Of a DNA stretch of 64,000 bases, positions 26,892 through 37,465 are shown one piece after another. The DNA is taken from assembly GCF_030403775.1 (NCBI RefSeq), contig NZ_JAQMWQ010000001.1, forward strand, positions 62,001-126,000, written 5' to 3'. Source of the stretch: Paenibacillus sp. BSR1-1 (lineage in GTDB: Bacteria; Bacillota; Bacilli; Bacillales; Cytobacillaceae). Position 1 is the stretch's first letter. Each line of letters starts with the position of its first letter. Made by a program: the position numbers and the translations under genes. Under the pieces are notes generated by a model. The model was not told where the DNA came from. It did not search any database and saw nothing but the letters and a program-made list of their open reading frames with translations.

Positions 26892-26898
26892 AGTTACA
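26880..26898. promoter_or_regulatory. 19-bp palindromic operator overlapping the -10
   Basis: TGTAACTATTATAGTTACA is a perfect palindrome apart from its central base and covers the -10 box. The geometry fits a dimeric repressor of the HxlR or MarR type, which commonly controls quinone reductases; no such regulator is encoded next to it. Confidence 0.7.
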
Positions 26899-26960
26899 GG
26901 TAATCATTTTAATTACAACCGCAAAATTCATTTATAAAAACAACCATTGGAGGAATAATT

Positions 26961-27833
26961 ATGAAAATGCTCATTACAGGTGCAACAGGTAAATTGGGAA
27001 CGAAGGTAGTAGAAACGCTTTTAAAAACTGTTCCAGCAAGTCAATTGGCGGTAAGTGTCCGCAATCCTGAGAAAGCAGCGGGATTACAGGCTCGGGGCGT
27101 TGAAGTTCGACAAGGAGATTTTGACCGTCCAGAAACATTGGATGCGGCTTTTGCAGGTATTGACCGTTTATTACTTATTTCAGCGGATGGGGACAATGAA
27201 ACTAGAATTCGTCAGCACACGGATGCGGTTGCGGCGGCAGAACGCGCAGGGGTAAAATTCATTGCTTATACTAGTCTGGCGAATGCAAGTGAAACCACGA
27301 TGTTCCTTGCCCCTCCACACGTTGCGACGGAAGAAGCAATTTTGAAAACAGGTATTCCTTACTCCTTCTTGCGCAATAACTGGTACTTGGAGAATGAAAT
27401 TCCAAGCATACAAGGTGTCCTCGCAGGAGCTCCTTGGGTGACATCCGCAGGTTCTGGCAAAGTCGGCTGGGCACTTCAACAAGACTACGCAGAGGCAGCA
27501 GCAGTGGTATTGGCTGGAGAAGGCCACGAAAATACCATTTATGAGCTTTCTGGCAAGCCAGTGTCACAGGAAGAACTGGTTTCTGCCCTTAGCACTGCAT
27601 TAGGGAAAGAAGTCCCTGTTCAACAGGTGGATGACGCTACTTATGCCAATATTATGAAAGGTGCAGGCTTACCGGATTTCCTTATTCCATTCCTAGTCGA
27701 CATCCAGAAAGGCATCCGCGACGGAGCATTAGAAATTGAGAGCAATGATTTTGAAAAGCTTCTTGGCCGTTCGGCTACGCCAATTAATAAGGCATTGCCT
27801 CAGATTGTTAAAGGAATCGCTTTAGGTAAATAA
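26961..27833 (+). CDS. NAD(P)H:quinone oxidoreductase, QorB/NmrA-like SDR
   Basis: 290 residues of the atypical short-chain dehydrogenase/NmrA family: N-terminal dinucleotide-binding motif LITGATGKLGTKVVE, then VRNPEKAAGLQARGVEVRQGD, KFIAYTSLANAS and RNNWYLEN, which match E. coli QorB (YtfG) closely. The family reduces quinones with NADPH and protects against electrophile stress. GGAGGAAT precedes the ATG. A palindromic operator over the -10 suggests induction by quinones or related electrophiles; this is inference. The gene is monocistronic with its own terminator. Confidence 0.88.
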   Translation: MKMLITGATGKLGTKVVETLLKTVPASQLAVSVRNPEKAAGLQARGVEVRQGDFDRPETLDAAFAGIDRLLLISADGDNETRIRQHTDAVAAAERAGVKFIAYTSLANASETTMFLAPPHVATEEAILKTGIPYSFLRNNWYLENEIPSIQGVLAGAPWVTSAGSGKVGWALQQDYAEAAAVVLAGEGHENTIYELSGKPVSQEELVSALSTALGKEVPVQQVDDATYANIMKGAGLPDFLIPFLVDIQKGIRDGALEIESNDFEKLLGRSATPINKALPQIVKGIALGK

Positions 27834-27847
27834 ATTGTACACACTTA

Positions 27848-27888
27848 AAAACCGACCTTTATAATGCAAAAAAGGTCGGTTTTTTTTT
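27848..27888 (+). terminator. intrinsic terminator
   Basis: AAACCGACCTTT-N10-AAAAGGTCGGTTT with a T9 run, 15 bp after the qorB-like stop. Confidence 0.9.
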
Positions 27889-27898
27889 ATGATTGGCA

Positions 27899-28260
27899 GT
27901 TCATTACCCGCTTGATTCAGAAGAAGCCTCTTCCGGTAAATGAAATGGGATTTCATTGCCCGCTTTATTCAAAAACTTGTTTACTCGGTAAATGAAACGG
28001 CATTTCATTGCCCCATATCTTCAAAAACTAGCTTGCTCGGTAAATGAATCAGCATTTCATTGCCCCATATCTTCATAAACTAGCTTGCTCGGTAAATGAA
28101 TCAGCATTTCATTGCCCCATATCTTCATAAACTAGCTTGCTCGGTAAATGAATCAGCATTTCATTTACCCAATTTCCCAAAAACCAGCTTGCGTGGTAAA
28201 TGAATCAGCATTTCATTTACCCAATTCCAAAACCAGCTTGCGTGGTAAATGAACGATTGT
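27899..28260 (+). repeat. 52-bp tandem repeat array B (about 6.9 copies)
   Basis: A half unit (TTCATTACCC, 27900-27909) is followed by units starting at 27935, 27987, 28039, 28091, 28143, 28195 and 28244 (partial). Spacing is 52 bp except one 49-bp unit. The core GGTAAATGAA-N7-TTCATTTACC is a perfect 10-bp inverted repeat in the units at 28143 and 28195 and slightly broken in the others. The 25-bp linkers are almost identical in three consecutive units, so these are not CRISPR spacers. The array lies between convergent genes. Confidence 0.9.
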
Positions 28261-28272
28261 TTTTTCCATCAA

Positions 28273-28312
28273 CAGAAAAGGCACGTAGGTCAAATCTACG
28301 TGTCTTTTCTGT
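28273..28312. terminator. long hairpin downstream of mutL
   Basis: AGAAAAGgCACGTAG-gtcaaat-CTACGTGtCTTTTCT, a 15-bp stem with one G-T pair. Placed to end mutSL. Its inner stem CACGTAG is the same word found in the cores of array A. Confidence 0.7.
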
Positions 28313-28336
28313 ATTGTATCGCAAGTCCGCCACAAT

Positions 28337-30250
28337 TTACATGACCCTCTTAAACATCTTCTCCATTTCATAAACCGAATAATGCACAATAATCGGTCTT
28401 CCATGCGGACATGTAAATGGATCGGATGCCTTACGCAAATCGTCCAGCAGCGCCTGGATCTCATCGTTGCGTAAATGGCGGTTTGCTTTAATCGAGGCTT
28501 TACAGCTCATCATAATGGCTGCTTCCTCACGAAGCTTTTTGATATCCACTTTTTTCATCAAAAGTAACTGTTCAATCATCTCTTCAATGATTTGTTTTTC
28601 CTCACCCTTAGGAAACCATTGCGGGTGGGAGCGGACAATGAAACTATTCATGCCAAACTCCTCGAGAAAAACGCCAACCTTTTCTAGCTCACTCGAGTAT
28701 TCATTTATCTTCAGGTATTCGTCAGTTGAATACTCAAACGTTAATGGCACGAGCATTTCCTGCAGCTCGGACTGCACCTGCCCTACTTTTTCACGGAAGT
28801 ATTCATACTTAAGTCGTTCCTGAGCAGCATGCTGATCGACGATATATAGACCATTTTCATTCTGAGCAAAAATATACGTTCCATGCATTTGCCCGATTGG
28901 ATACAAACGGGGGACCCGGCTCTCGTCTTCAACAGGCTCGGGTTTGGGCTCAGTATGTGGCTCAACCCGAGATTCAATTCGTGTTTCAACCAAACCAGAA
29001 CTAGGATCATCCATATCCTCATTAGTTTCTACAGGTACCTCACTAAAAGGATTAACGGACTCCCAAGTTTTTGGTTCAGAAATCGGCTCTTTTTGTTCGA
29101 AAGCAAAAGGTCGTTCAACTGTTACTTCAGGCGCTTTATAAATGACAGGCTCCTTCTTCACAAACGTTGTATTCAATAGCGGAGTACCTTCATCCAAAAC
29201 CAACGAAGTTTGTTCCGATTTTGGCATTTCTTTTTTCACAGGAGTATAGGCAGTTGGAATCAATACCTTCGATTTGAAAGCTTCTTTAATAATAGAAGTA
29301 ACGAGTTCATTCAATTCCGCTTCCTTACTGATACGGACCTCCATCTTAGATGGATGAACATTCACATCCACAAGTAAGGGGTCCATTTCGATATTCAGAA
29401 GCACAATCGGGAAACGGCCAATAGGAAGCAACGTATGATACCCTTCCTGTATCGCTTTTGCCAATGGATAGTTTTTGATAAACCGGCCATTGATCATGGT
29501 TGAAATATAGTTTCTCGATGCTCTTGTCACTTCTGGCATCGAGGCAAATCCAGTAATTTTATAATCAAGCGACTGACCAGAAATGGGCACGAGCTGTTTG
29601 GCAATACTCATTCCATAAATCGCCGCTAACACCTGACGAACATCGCCATTCCCATTTGTCTGCAGCAGCTTCCGCTCATTATGAATCAGGCGGAAAGCTA
29701 CTTCCGGATGCGATAGCGCCAGCCGGTTCACCACATCCGTGATATTGCCAAGCTCTGTGTGAATGGTTTTCATATATTTCAAGCGGGCAGGCGTATTGAA
29801 AAATAAATCAGTAATCGTAATATCCGTGCCGCGTCTGCTGGATGCTTTTTCAAAGGTTTCTACCTTGCCGCCTTCAATGACGACCAGATTTCCAGCACCC
29901 TCTCCGGTAGATGTCTTCATTTCAAGCCTGGAAACGGAAGCGATACTTGGCAGGGCTTCGCCGCGAAATCCGAGAGTGCGAATTCGGAATAAATCATTTT
30001 CATTCTTGATTTTAGAAGTAGCATGCCGCTGAAACGCTAGCAGCACGTCGTCCTCTTCAATACCGTTCCCATTATCGGTAATGCGAATCTTCGCAAGTCC
30101 TGCTTCTTCTACCTCAATTTCGATGACCTTGCTGCCGGCATCAATGGCGTTTTCCACTAATTCCTTCACGACAGAGGCAGGGCGTTCGACTACTTCCCCT
30201 GCCGCTATTTTGTTTGATAAGGCGTCATCTAACTGGATAATCTTGCCCAT
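28337..30250 (-). CDS. mutL: MutL mismatch-repair endonuclease
   Basis: 637 residues: an N-terminal GHKL ATPase ([33 protein letters not shown]), a variable Pro/Glu-rich linker (about 340-440, with repeated E-x-P motifs) and a C-terminal endonuclease domain with the metal motif [12 protein letters not shown], that is DQHA-x2-E-x4-E, plus the CPHGRP motif. Such MutL proteins nick DNA themselves because no MutH exists. It follows mutS by 13 bp with an AGGAGG ribosome binding site, forming the usual mutSL operon. Confidence 0.97.
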   Translation of the reverse strand: MGKIIQLDDALSNKIAAGEVVERPASVVKELVENAIDAGSKVIEIEVEEAGLAKIRITDNGNGIEEDDVLLAFQRHATSKIKNENDLFRIRTLGFRGEALPSIASVSRLEMKTSTGEGAGNLVVIEGGKVETFEKASSRRGTDITITDLFFNTPARLKYMKTIHTELGNITDVVNRLALSHPEVAFRLIHNERKLLQTNGNGDVRQVLAAIYGMSIAKQLVPISGQSLDYKITGFASMPEVTRASRNYISTMINGRFIKNYPLAKAIQEGYHTLLPIGRFPIVLLNIEMDPLLVDVNVHPSKMEVRISKEAELNELVTSIIKEAFKSKVLIPTAYTPVKKEMPKSEQTSLVLDEGTPLLNTTFVKKEPVIYKAPEVTVERPFAFEQKEPISEPKTWESVNPFSEVPVETNEDMDDPSSGLVETRIESRVEPHTEPKPEPVEDESRVPRLYPIGQMHGTYIFAQNENGLYIVDQHAAQERLKYEYFREKVGQVQSELQEMLVPLTFEYSTDEYLKINEYSSELEKVGVFLEEFGMNSFIVRSHPQWFPKGEEKQIIEEMIEQLLLMKKVDIKKLREEAAIMMSCKASIKANRHLRNDEIQALLDDLRKASDPFTCPHGRPIIVHYSVYEMEKMFKRVM

Positions 30251-30263
30251 ACGTGCTCGCCTC

Positions 30264-32855
30264 CTACTTTAACTTTTTCTGGAGCTCATACAGCATGTTA
30301 ATCGCTTGAAGTGGTGTCACATCTAATAAATCCAGTTCTTTGATTTTATCCAGAACTTTTTTCTCCTTAGAAGATAGTTCTGGCTTTTTTGGTTCCTGCG
30401 GTTCATCGAAAAAGGATAACTGTGCAGGCTTTTCTTCCACTTTTGTTTCCAATTTTACCGGAACAGGCTGAACTACATCAGGCTGCTCAAGTGCGGTCAA
30501 AATTTCATTGGCCCGTTCAATTAATTCAGCAGGCAGCTCTGCCAGCTGAGCGACGTGAATACCGTAACTCTTGTCAGCAGGGCCTTCCTTTATTTTATGA
30601 AGGAACACAACCTTGCCATTGTGCTCAATCGCACTGACATGGATGTTTTTTAACTTCAATAGTTCGTCTTCCAATACGGTTAATTCATGATAGTGGGTTG
30701 AAAACAGTGTTTTCGCCCCAATCCGGTTATGAATGTATTCAATGATGGCCTGTGCAAGGGCCATCCCGTCATATGTTGATGTGCCTCTTCCAATCTCATC
30801 AAATAAAATCAAGCTGTTTTGCGTCGCATTGGCAATTGCATTTTTCGCTTCTAACATTTCGACCATAAAGGTACTTTGGCCTGAAATCAAATCATCCGCC
30901 GCTCCTATTCGGGTAAACACTTGGTCAAAAATCGGCAGCACTGCTTGAGCAGCCGGGACATAACATCCGATTTGCGCTAAAATGGCCGTCAAGGCAATCT
31001 GGCGCATGTAGGTGCTCTTACCGGACATGTTTGGCCCCGTAATCAACAGAACTTCCCGGTCGCTGTCCATAAAGCAATCATTTGGAACATATTCCTGGGC
31101 GTTTAACACCTTCTCAACAACCGGATGACGTCCATCTTTAATTACCACACGGCGTTCCGTTGAAAATTGCGGTTTCACATAGCGGCGTTCTTCACTCACT
31201 TGTGCAAAGCACTGGAGCACATCGAGCTCGCTGACGGTTTTGGCTAGTGCTTGCAGGCGTGGAATTTGTTCTTTGACGATTTCGCGAATTTCCGTGAATA
31301 ACTCATATTCGAGCTCGCCGCACTTTTCTTCCGCTTGTAAAATTAATGCCTCTTTTTCCTTTAACTCCGGAGTAATAAAACGTTCCGCATTGGTTAACGT
31401 TTGTTTACGTTCATACTGACCTTCCGTTAAAAGATGGAGATTGGCACGGGTGACTTCAATATAATAGCCAAATACCCGGTTATACCCTACCTTCAACGAT
31501 TTAATCCCGGTTTTCTCGCGTTCCTCACGCTCTAGCTGGGCAATCCATGTTTTCCCATTCCGGCTGGCATCGCGATATTGATCTAACTGGGCATTGTAGC
31601 CGTCACGAATCATATTTCCTTCTTTTAAGGAAAGCGGCGGATTCTCCACAATGGCCTGCTCCAATAAATCGGTCACTTCTTCACAAGGGTCTAGAAGATC
31701 TGCGATTTTATTCACTTCTTCATTTTGCATGCTGTTTAAGATTTGTTTTAAAAATGGTATCTGAATTAAGGAACGTTTTAATTGAACTAAGTCGCGAGCA
31801 TTCACATTTCCAAATGCAACCCGGCCTGCTAAACGTTCCAAATCGTACACTTCTTTTAATTTTTCACGAAGTTCCTGACGCTCAAAATAATGGTTCATTA
31901 GCACTTCTACTAATTTATGGCGGTATTCAATCTCGTCTTGGACAATCAATGGACGGTCAATCCAGTGCTTTAACATCCGACCGCCCATTGCGGTCATGGT
32001 TTCATCCAGCAGCCATAACAGTGAGCCTTTTTTTCCTTTTGAACGAATCGTTTCGGTTAATTCCAGGTTCCGTTTTGAAAAATAATCTATTTTCATAAAC
32101 TGATGAATTTGATAGGTAGTTACCGGTTGAAGATGGTCAAGGCTTCTTTTTTGCGAACGGTATAAATAGTTAAACAATCTTGCCACTGTTTGTTTGAGCT
32201 TGTTCTGATTTAACCCTTCCAGCAATTGAGCAAAATTTAAATCTATTGAACTATTATCTTCAAACGAAATTGCAAGGACATCTCGTTCACGCATTTTCTT
32301 TTGCAGGTCGCCATCAAAACTGCTGGCAACGACCACTTCCTTTGCACCTAATACGGCCATTTCATTCAGTACTTCATCAAAGTTATTGGATAACAAGGTT
32401 ACTCTGCTTTCACCTGTGGAAATATCGTTATAGGCAAATCCGTACGTTTGGTCGTCAAATGCTGTAATCGATGCAATATAGTTATTCTCTTTATCTGATA
32501 AGCCTTTGCCTTCCATGAGCGTTCCTGGTGTGATCAATTGAACCACTTCACGCTTTACCATGCCTTTTGTTAGTTTGGCGTCTTCCATTTGCTCGCAGAT
32601 CGCTACTTTATATCCTTTTGAAACGAGCTGCTCAATATATCCAGGGGCTGAATGGTAGGGAACACCGCACATCGGGATCCTGTCTTCCGAACCACCTTCG
32701 CGGCTTGTTAATGTTATCTCTAATTCTTGTGATGCTTTAATCGCATCCTCAAAAAACATTTCATAAAAATCACCTAAGCGAAAAAATAAAAAGGCATCCT
32801 GATAATCTGCCTTAACGGTTAAGTATTGCTGTATCATCGGCGTATAACCAGCCAT
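30264..32855 (-). CDS. mutS: MutS mismatch-recognition ATPase
   Basis: 863 residues from [12 protein letters not shown], the start shared with B. subtilis MutS; four extra residues upstream are not needed. Mismatch binding uses the Phe-x-Glu wedge in [13 protein letters not shown] near residue 35. The ATPase has Walker [10 protein letters not shown] and Walker [17 protein letters not shown]. The C terminus contains a beta-clamp-like QLSFFDE motif near residue 805. It recruits MutL after mismatch detection. Confidence 0.97.
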   Translation of the reverse strand: MAGYTPMIQQYLTVKADYQDAFLFFRLGDFYEMFFEDAIKASQELEITLTSREGGSEDRIPMCGVPYHSAPGYIEQLVSKGYKVAICEQMEDAKLTKGMVKREVVQLITPGTLMEGKGLSDKENNYIASITAFDDQTYGFAYNDISTGESRVTLLSNNFDEVLNEMAVLGAKEVVVASSFDGDLQKKMRERDVLAISFEDNSSIDLNFAQLLEGLNQNKLKQTVARLFNYLYRSQKRSLDHLQPVTTYQIHQFMKIDYFSKRNLELTETIRSKGKKGSLLWLLDETMTAMGGRMLKHWIDRPLIVQDEIEYRHKLVEVLMNHYFERQELREKLKEVYDLERLAGRVAFGNVNARDLVQLKRSLIQIPFLKQILNSMQNEEVNKIADLLDPCEEVTDLLEQAIVENPPLSLKEGNMIRDGYNAQLDQYRDASRNGKTWIAQLEREEREKTGIKSLKVGYNRVFGYYIEVTRANLHLLTEGQYERKQTLTNAERFITPELKEKEALILQAEEKCGELEYELFTEIREIVKEQIPRLQALAKTVSELDVLQCFAQVSEERRYVKPQFSTERRVVIKDGRHPVVEKVLNAQEYVPNDCFMDSDREVLLITGPNMSGKSTYMRQIALTAILAQIGCYVPAAQAVLPIFDQVFTRIGAADDLISGQSTFMVEMLEAKNAIANATQNSLILFDEIGRGTSTYDGMALAQAIIEYIHNRIGAKTLFSTHYHELTVLEDELLKLKNIHVSAIEHNGKVVFLHKIKEGPADKSYGIHVAQLAELPAELIERANEILTALEQPDVVQPVPVKLETKVEEKPAQLSFFDEPQEPKKPELSSKEKKVLDKIKELDLLDVTPLQAINMLYELQKKLK

Positions 32856-32996
32856 AATGACCTCCACTGTTTTAATCTTTCGAGTATCTTCGACAAACTA
32901 TTATACCATAAATAGAGGGTGAGGCACTCAGCGATTACTTCCAATTCTTTAGGACAAAAAAAAGAGCTTAATTTTAACTTAGCCCTTTTAATGAAT

Positions 32997-33476
32997 CTAT
33001 TCTTGTCTAATAGTATTTTCTCCAGCAAACAACCCATCTTGCCATAGTTGATATATGTAAAGCGATATAGAGATTAAAGTCATGAACAAAATCCCTTCAA
33101 GAGGAGACAGGTTCCCCCCGCTAGTAGTAATTCCAAGTTTCTTCCACAAAGCTCTGAAACCGAAAGAGTAGATACAATCTGTAATCAAATTAACAACGAA
33201 ATAAAGCCAAAATTTACGGAAGGTAAAATAAAAAATCCAGATCGTCCCTACCAAAAATACACCATATACGGTATGTACTTGTGCTACCTTATCCCACGAA
33301 AAAAGAGTTTCTTTGTATTTCCACCAGCCATAAGTCCAAGCAATTTGGTAAAAGATTGTGTTAATAACCGTTGCAAACAAAGCAACAGGCATATACCTGC
33401 GAATTGCGGAGTTTTTTAAAAAGAATAAAGAGAGCCATGGTAATAAAAAGAAGGCCCATAAAACGATTTTTATCAT
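32997..33476 (-). CDS. uncharacterised polytopic membrane protein
   Basis: About 160 residues with four to five membrane helices (MIKIVLWAFFLLPWLSLFFL, MPVALFATVINTIFYQIAW, VYGVFLVGTIWIFYF, a C-terminal ILFMTLISISLYIYQLW). Aromatic-rich loops contain WTYGWWKYKETLF. ATG 33476 is preferred because AAAGGAGAT lies seven bases upstream; a longer frame upstream has no such site. No family is recognised with confidence; similar proteins occur across Bacillus. Monocistronic. Confidence 0.65.
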   Translation of the reverse strand: MIKIVLWAFFLLPWLSLFFLKNSAIRRYMPVALFATVINTIFYQIAWTYGWWKYKETLFSWDKVAQVHTVYGVFLVGTIWIFYFTFRKFWLYFVVNLITDCIYSFGFRALWKKLGITTSGGNLSPLEGILFMTLISISLYIYQLWQDGLFAGENTIRQE

Positions 33477-33699
33477 AACTAAAATCTCCTTTGGGGTATT
33501 TTTATAAAATACCCAAATTCCATTGATAAATTCTTCAGGAATATAAGGTTTCCTATGAAAATTACAATTGTTGTGCATATATTTATTAAAATGACTAAAA
33601 ATCTATTATTGAGTGAAAAATTATTTTTAAAATATTCCGATTAATCAAACCCCATCTTTTACCAGACCATGATATTATTTAAATAAAGGTGGTGAATTT

Positions 33700-34443
33700 A
33701 TGGAGTGGTTTGGCAGAAGTAATAAAAATTATGATTTTGATATGTTCTCAGTTAGTCACTTTGTTATTATGACCATCTTATTTTTGGGTGCCATTTTAAT
33801 TTTTCTCTATAGAAATAAACTGAAGGATGAGAAATGGCGCGGGATTGAAATTGGAATTGCTGTTTCCTTAATTGCAATTGAATTAACCTATCATATTTGG
33901 ATGGCTGTCAATGGAAGCTGGGATGTAAGTCATGCATTTCCGTTGGAATTATGCAGCATCAGCTTGATCCTAACGGTCATTTTATTGCTGACTCGAAAAA
34001 AATTAATCTATGAGATTTTATTATTTACGGCATTATTAGGTGCCACACAAGCCATGTTTACACCACTGCTCACATACGATTTCCCCCATTTCCGATTTTT
34101 TCATTTCTTTTATACTCATTTAATGGAGATTTGGGTTCCTTTGTTTTTCACTTGGGCAAAGGGATACCGCCCGACCATTTGGTCCGTTTTGAAGCTGTTT
34201 GTTTTCTTGAATATTTTAATGCCAATTATTATGTTGATTAATAAACTGACAGGCGGAAACTATATGTTCTTAAGCCATAAACCAGATGGTGCCAGTTTAT
34301 TAGACGTTCTGGGTCCATACCCTTTCTATATCCTCTCAATGGAGGGGTTATTGATCACCCTTAGCCTCATCGTCTGGCTTATTTTCCGTGAGAAATCGCC
34401 CAAAAAGTTGGTGGAGTCAGACCGAGATTTGTCCATTCCATAA
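33700..34443 (+). CDS. YwaF-type integral membrane protein (TIGR02206)
   Basis: 247 residues with about seven membrane helices and conserved features of the YwaF family: FSVSHF near the start, HAFPLELCSISL, LTYDFPHFRFFHFFYTH and LSMEGLL. The function is unknown. AAGGTGGTG precedes the ATG. A strong terminator follows, so it is separate from the downstream amino-acid operon. Confidence 0.82.
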   Translation: MEWFGRSNKNYDFDMFSVSHFVIMTILFLGAILIFLYRNKLKDEKWRGIEIGIAVSLIAIELTYHIWMAVNGSWDVSHAFPLELCSISLILTVILLLTRKKLIYEILLFTALLGATQAMFTPLLTYDFPHFRFFHFFYTHLMEIWVPLFFTWAKGYRPTIWSVLKLFVFLNILMPIIMLINKLTGGNYMFLSHKPDGASLLDVLGPYPFYILSMEGLLITLSLIVWLIFREKSPKKLVESDRDLSIP

Positions 34444-34461
34444 ACAATCCAAATTTAGAGA

Positions 34462-34489
34462 TACCGGGCATTGCCCGGTCCTTTTTTTG
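34462..34489 (+). terminator. intrinsic terminator
   Basis: ACCGGGCA-t-TGCCCGGT followed by CCTTTTTTT, downstream of the ywaF-like gene. Confidence 0.92.
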
Positions 34490-34644
34490 TCTAGCGAATA
34501 TTTCTTTAACCTTCCCTTTCTGTTCTACTATTTTTTTAAAATTTCCGAATATTTATTGTTTTTAATTTTAATTTGTGCTATTTTTATATTCATTAAAAAG
34601 AAGTTTATACTTCATTTCATACATAATTAAAGGAGAGACTTCTC

Positions 34645-35511
34645 TTGAAGGAACAAACCATCAAGGACAGGATTGAGCTGCATTTTAATAAACTATCGAA
34701 GGCACAGCAAAAAGTGGCAAACTTTGTGCTGAAAAACCCAACCTTTATCGGTGTCCATTCTGCAGCCGAAGTTGGTGAGAAAGCTGGCATAAGCGAGACA
34801 ACTGTTATTCGCTTCTGCTATGCAATTGGGCTCGAAGGATATTCCCAGCTGCAAAAAGAAATTACCCTATTTGTTTTTAACCATACATCTGAAAGTACAC
34901 TGGGGAATTACGTATCCTCTAAAAAAGAGCTTTTTAATGACCAGTGCCTTGTCGAAAAAGGAATGAACAAAGATAGCTCTAAAATTATCAGAATTGCCAA
35001 ACAAATTGATAAGAAACTCTTTAATGAAGCAACACATACATTACATGAAGCGAAACATATTTACATTGTGGGTGCCGGTGCATCGGAGTTTGGTGCTCAG
35101 TGGCTGCATTTTACGATGAATATTCTTCGGCCAAATGTCAGGCTTATCCAAACGCAAACAGCAGAACTGATTCGAACCCTCCAGGAAATCGATGAACAAG
35201 CGGTGGTAATTGTCATTTCACTACACCGTTATTTTAAAGAACCAATACAAATAGCCAAGGCACTCCATGAACGGGGTATTACGATTCTGGCTGTTACAGA
35301 TTCTAAACTTGCTCCTATAAATAATTATTGCTCCTACACATTTATATTAGAACAACCTGAGCTATCAACCATTGATCTTATGCCTTCTCTCATTTCCTTT
35401 TTAAATATATTAGTTACAGGGATGATGACATTTGATCCAGTTTACTACAACAATCAACGGGTTAAGTACGATGATTTTCAATATAGCTTTATTTCGGAGA
35501 GGTGGAGTTGA
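34645..35511 (+). CDS. MurR/RpiR-family transcriptional regulator
   Basis: 288 residues: an N-terminal HTH_6 domain (LSKAQQKVANFVLKNP ... KAGISETTVIRFCYAIGLEGY, residues about 15-70) and a C-terminal SIS domain (IYIVGAGASEFGAQWLHF ... VVIVISLHRYFKEPIQIAK). SIS-domain regulators usually sense phosphosugars or amino-sugar derivatives. It starts with TTG after GGAGAGA and is separated by two bases from the downstream amidohydrolase, so it likely controls this operon. Its inducer could be linked to D-amino acids from wall turnover, but that is inference. Confidence 0.88.
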   Translation: MKEQTIKDRIELHFNKLSKAQQKVANFVLKNPTFIGVHSAAEVGEKAGISETTVIRFCYAIGLEGYSQLQKEITLFVFNHTSESTLGNYVSSKKELFNDQCLVEKGMNKDSSKIIRIAKQIDKKLFNEATHTLHEAKHIYIVGAGASEFGAQWLHFTMNILRPNVRLIQTQTAELIRTLQEIDEQAVVIVISLHRYFKEPIQIAKALHERGITILAVTDSKLAPINNYCSYTFILEQPELSTIDLMPSLISFLNILVTGMMTFDPVYYNNQRVKYDDFQYSFISERWS

Positions 35512-35513
35512 CA

Positions 35514-36653
35514 ATGGTAACAGAACAAACATTAGCTGAACGTTTACATTCAATTTTCGAACATTTACATAGGAATCCGGAGGTCAGTTGGGGGGAAGTT
35601 GAAACAACCGCATTTATTGCAGACTTTCTTCGAAAAGAAGGTTTTGAACCAAATACATTTGAAAATATGACTGGACTATATGTAGATATTGGCGAAGGAA
35701 CTCCCATGGTTGGATTCCGTACGGATATCGACGCTCTATGGCAGGAAGTGGACGGTCAGTTCCGCGCCAATCATTCATGCGGACATGATGGGCACATGAC
35801 AATGGCACTTGGTACCATTCTTTTACTAAAAGAACTGGCCCCAACCCTAACAGGAGCAGTGCGTATTATATTTCAACCCGCTGAGGAAAAGGCCCAAGGG
35901 GCAAAGGCACTTGTGGAGGAAGGTGTTGTTGATTCTCTTCACTATTTGTTCGGGACACATGTAAGACCGCATTTTGAACTACAAGACGGGACGTATGCAC
36001 CGGCACTTTATCATGGAGCTGCAAAACTTTTAACCGGAACCATAAAAGGAGTGGAAGCACACGGATCCCGGCCTGAAAAAGGGGTAAACGCAATTGAGGC
36101 AGCAGCCGCTTTAATTGACGGGTTAAAACGTGTTTGGATTAGTCCGGCTGAAACTGCTTCTATTAAAATGACGCAGCTTCAAGCAGGCGGCACCTCAACA
36201 AATATCATCCCTGGTAAGGCAACCTTTGGTATTGACGCAAGGGCTCAAAATAATGAAACGATGGAGGCATTAACTGCCGGGTTTGAAAAAGTTATCACGG
36301 CCGTGAGTATGATGTATGGAGCTACAATTGATTACCAAGTGGATGCCCATATTGCCGCCGCTCAAGTGGATGAAACGGCAAAAGCGATTATGCAGCAAGC
36401 GATTATCGATGTAGCAGGCAAGGAACATTTAGCACCGGAAATTGTCACTCCGGGCGGAGAAGACTTCCACTTTTACGCTTATAAAAGACCAAAACTAAAA
36501 ACAACGATGCTCGGACTTGGCTGCGGTGTCACCCCCGGGTTACATCATCCACATATGACGTTTAATCAAAAACGGCTCCCGAAAGGGGCTCAAATTATTA
36601 CGAGAGCATTAGTATTGGCATTACATCAAGTTGAAAGAAGCGAGAATCAATGA
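35514..36653 (+). CDS. M20-family amidohydrolase, likely N-succinyl-amino acid desuccinylase
   Basis: 379 residues of the M20D peptidase family: metal-binding CGHDGHMTMALG near residue 90, EEKAQGAKALVEEGV with the catalytic Glu, a dimerisation lid domain in the middle and GGEDFHFYA near the C terminus. ATG 35514 follows the regulator stop directly, with GGTGGAG upstream. In Geobacillus kaustophilus a homologous gene set (GNAT succinyltransferase, N-succinylamino acid racemase, M20 desuccinylase) converts D- to L-amino acids; here it would perform the last, L-specific hydrolysis. Substrate assignment rests on neighbours. Confidence 0.85.
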   Translation: MVTEQTLAERLHSIFEHLHRNPEVSWGEVETTAFIADFLRKEGFEPNTFENMTGLYVDIGEGTPMVGFRTDIDALWQEVDGQFRANHSCGHDGHMTMALGTILLLKELAPTLTGAVRIIFQPAEEKAQGAKALVEEGVVDSLHYLFGTHVRPHFELQDGTYAPALYHGAAKLLTGTIKGVEAHGSRPEKGVNAIEAAAALIDGLKRVWISPAETASIKMTQLQAGGTSTNIIPGKATFGIDARAQNNETMEALTAGFEKVITAVSMMYGATIDYQVDAHIAAAQVDETAKAIMQQAIIDVAGKEHLAPEIVTPGGEDFHFYAYKRPKLKTTMLGLGCGVTPGLHHPHMTFNQKRLPKGAQIITRALVLALHQVERSENQ

Positions 36654-37465
36654 TTATCATACGAGAACTGAAAACAATTGAAGAAATGGAACAAGTTCAA
36701 GAACTGGAATGTAAAGTATGGGAAATGCCCCCCACTCCTTCACACCAAACGTTAACAGCAGTAAAAAACGGCGGCATTATGGTCGGTGCCTTTGACGGAA
36801 GCCGATTAATCGGTTTTAGCTATGGCTTTGCCGGCTTCCGTGATGGCCAAAGCTATTTATGCTCACATATGCTTGGAATTGACGAGGATTACCGTTCCCA
36901 CGGCATAGGTGAAAAACTTAAGCTTAAACAACGCGAAATTGCCATTACTAAGGGCTATGACACGATTCACTGGACATATGACCCGCTTGAAACCCGAAAC
37001 GGATATTTAAATTTAACCAAGCTTAATGGGATTTGTGACACTTATATAGAAAATTGTTACGGTGAGATGAAGAACGTCTTCAATCAAGGACTGCCGTCAG
37101 ACCGTTTTGAAGTGCACTGGCATTTAACCAGTCCTTATGTTGTTGAAAAGCATTTACCAATGATGGATCGGCCAGCAGCTATAAACACCATTTCATTTAA
37201 TGAAGAAGGCCTGCCTGTTTACGTTGCGGGCATTGAGCAGGATCTAAACAGTCCGGCCTATTCATTGGCTGTACCAAAGGATTTTCAAGCCTTAAAAGCC
37301 GCCAGCCAATCTCTAGCGATGGACTGGCGTACACAGACGCGAACACAGTTCCAACGCTTATTCAAAGCAGGGTATGCCACTGTTCAATTACAGCCAAATG
37401 AAACACACAATAGATACATTTTTGTAAAAAAAGAGACGTTAGCACTTGGAGGAGAAACAAAATGA
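36650..37465 (+). CDS. GNAT-family acyltransferase, likely D-amino acid N-succinyltransferase
   Basis: 271 residues: a GNAT acyl-CoA fold with [13 protein letters not shown] (beta 4), [18 protein letters not shown] (acyl-CoA pyrophosphate loop, R-x-x-G-I-G) and a C-terminal extension absent from minimal GNATs. Its ATG overlaps the upstream stop as ATGA, and its own stop overlaps the next start the same way, so the three enzymes are translationally coupled. Given the neighbouring N-succinylamino acid racemase, the best hypothesis is succinylation of D-amino acids from succinyl-CoA. Confidence 0.83.
   Translation: MIIIRELKTIEEMEQVQELECKVWEMPPTPSHQTLTAVKNGGIMVGAFDGSRLIGFSYGFAGFRDGQSYLCSHMLGIDEDYRSHGIGEKLKLKQREIAITKGYDTIHWTYDPLETRNGYLNLTKLNGICDTYIENCYGEMKNVFNQGLPSDRFEVHWHLTSPYVVEKHLPMMDRPAAINTISFNEEGLPVYVAGIEQDLNSPAYSLAVPKDFQALKAASQSLAMDWRTQTRTQFQRLFKAGYATVQLQPNETHNRYIFVKKETLALGGETK

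Noticed and set aside
27935..28243. CRISPR-like array (27-bp repeat, 25-bp spacer)
   Set aside because: The supposed spacers are nearly identical in consecutive units and there are no cas genes, so it is a simple 52-bp tandem repeat.
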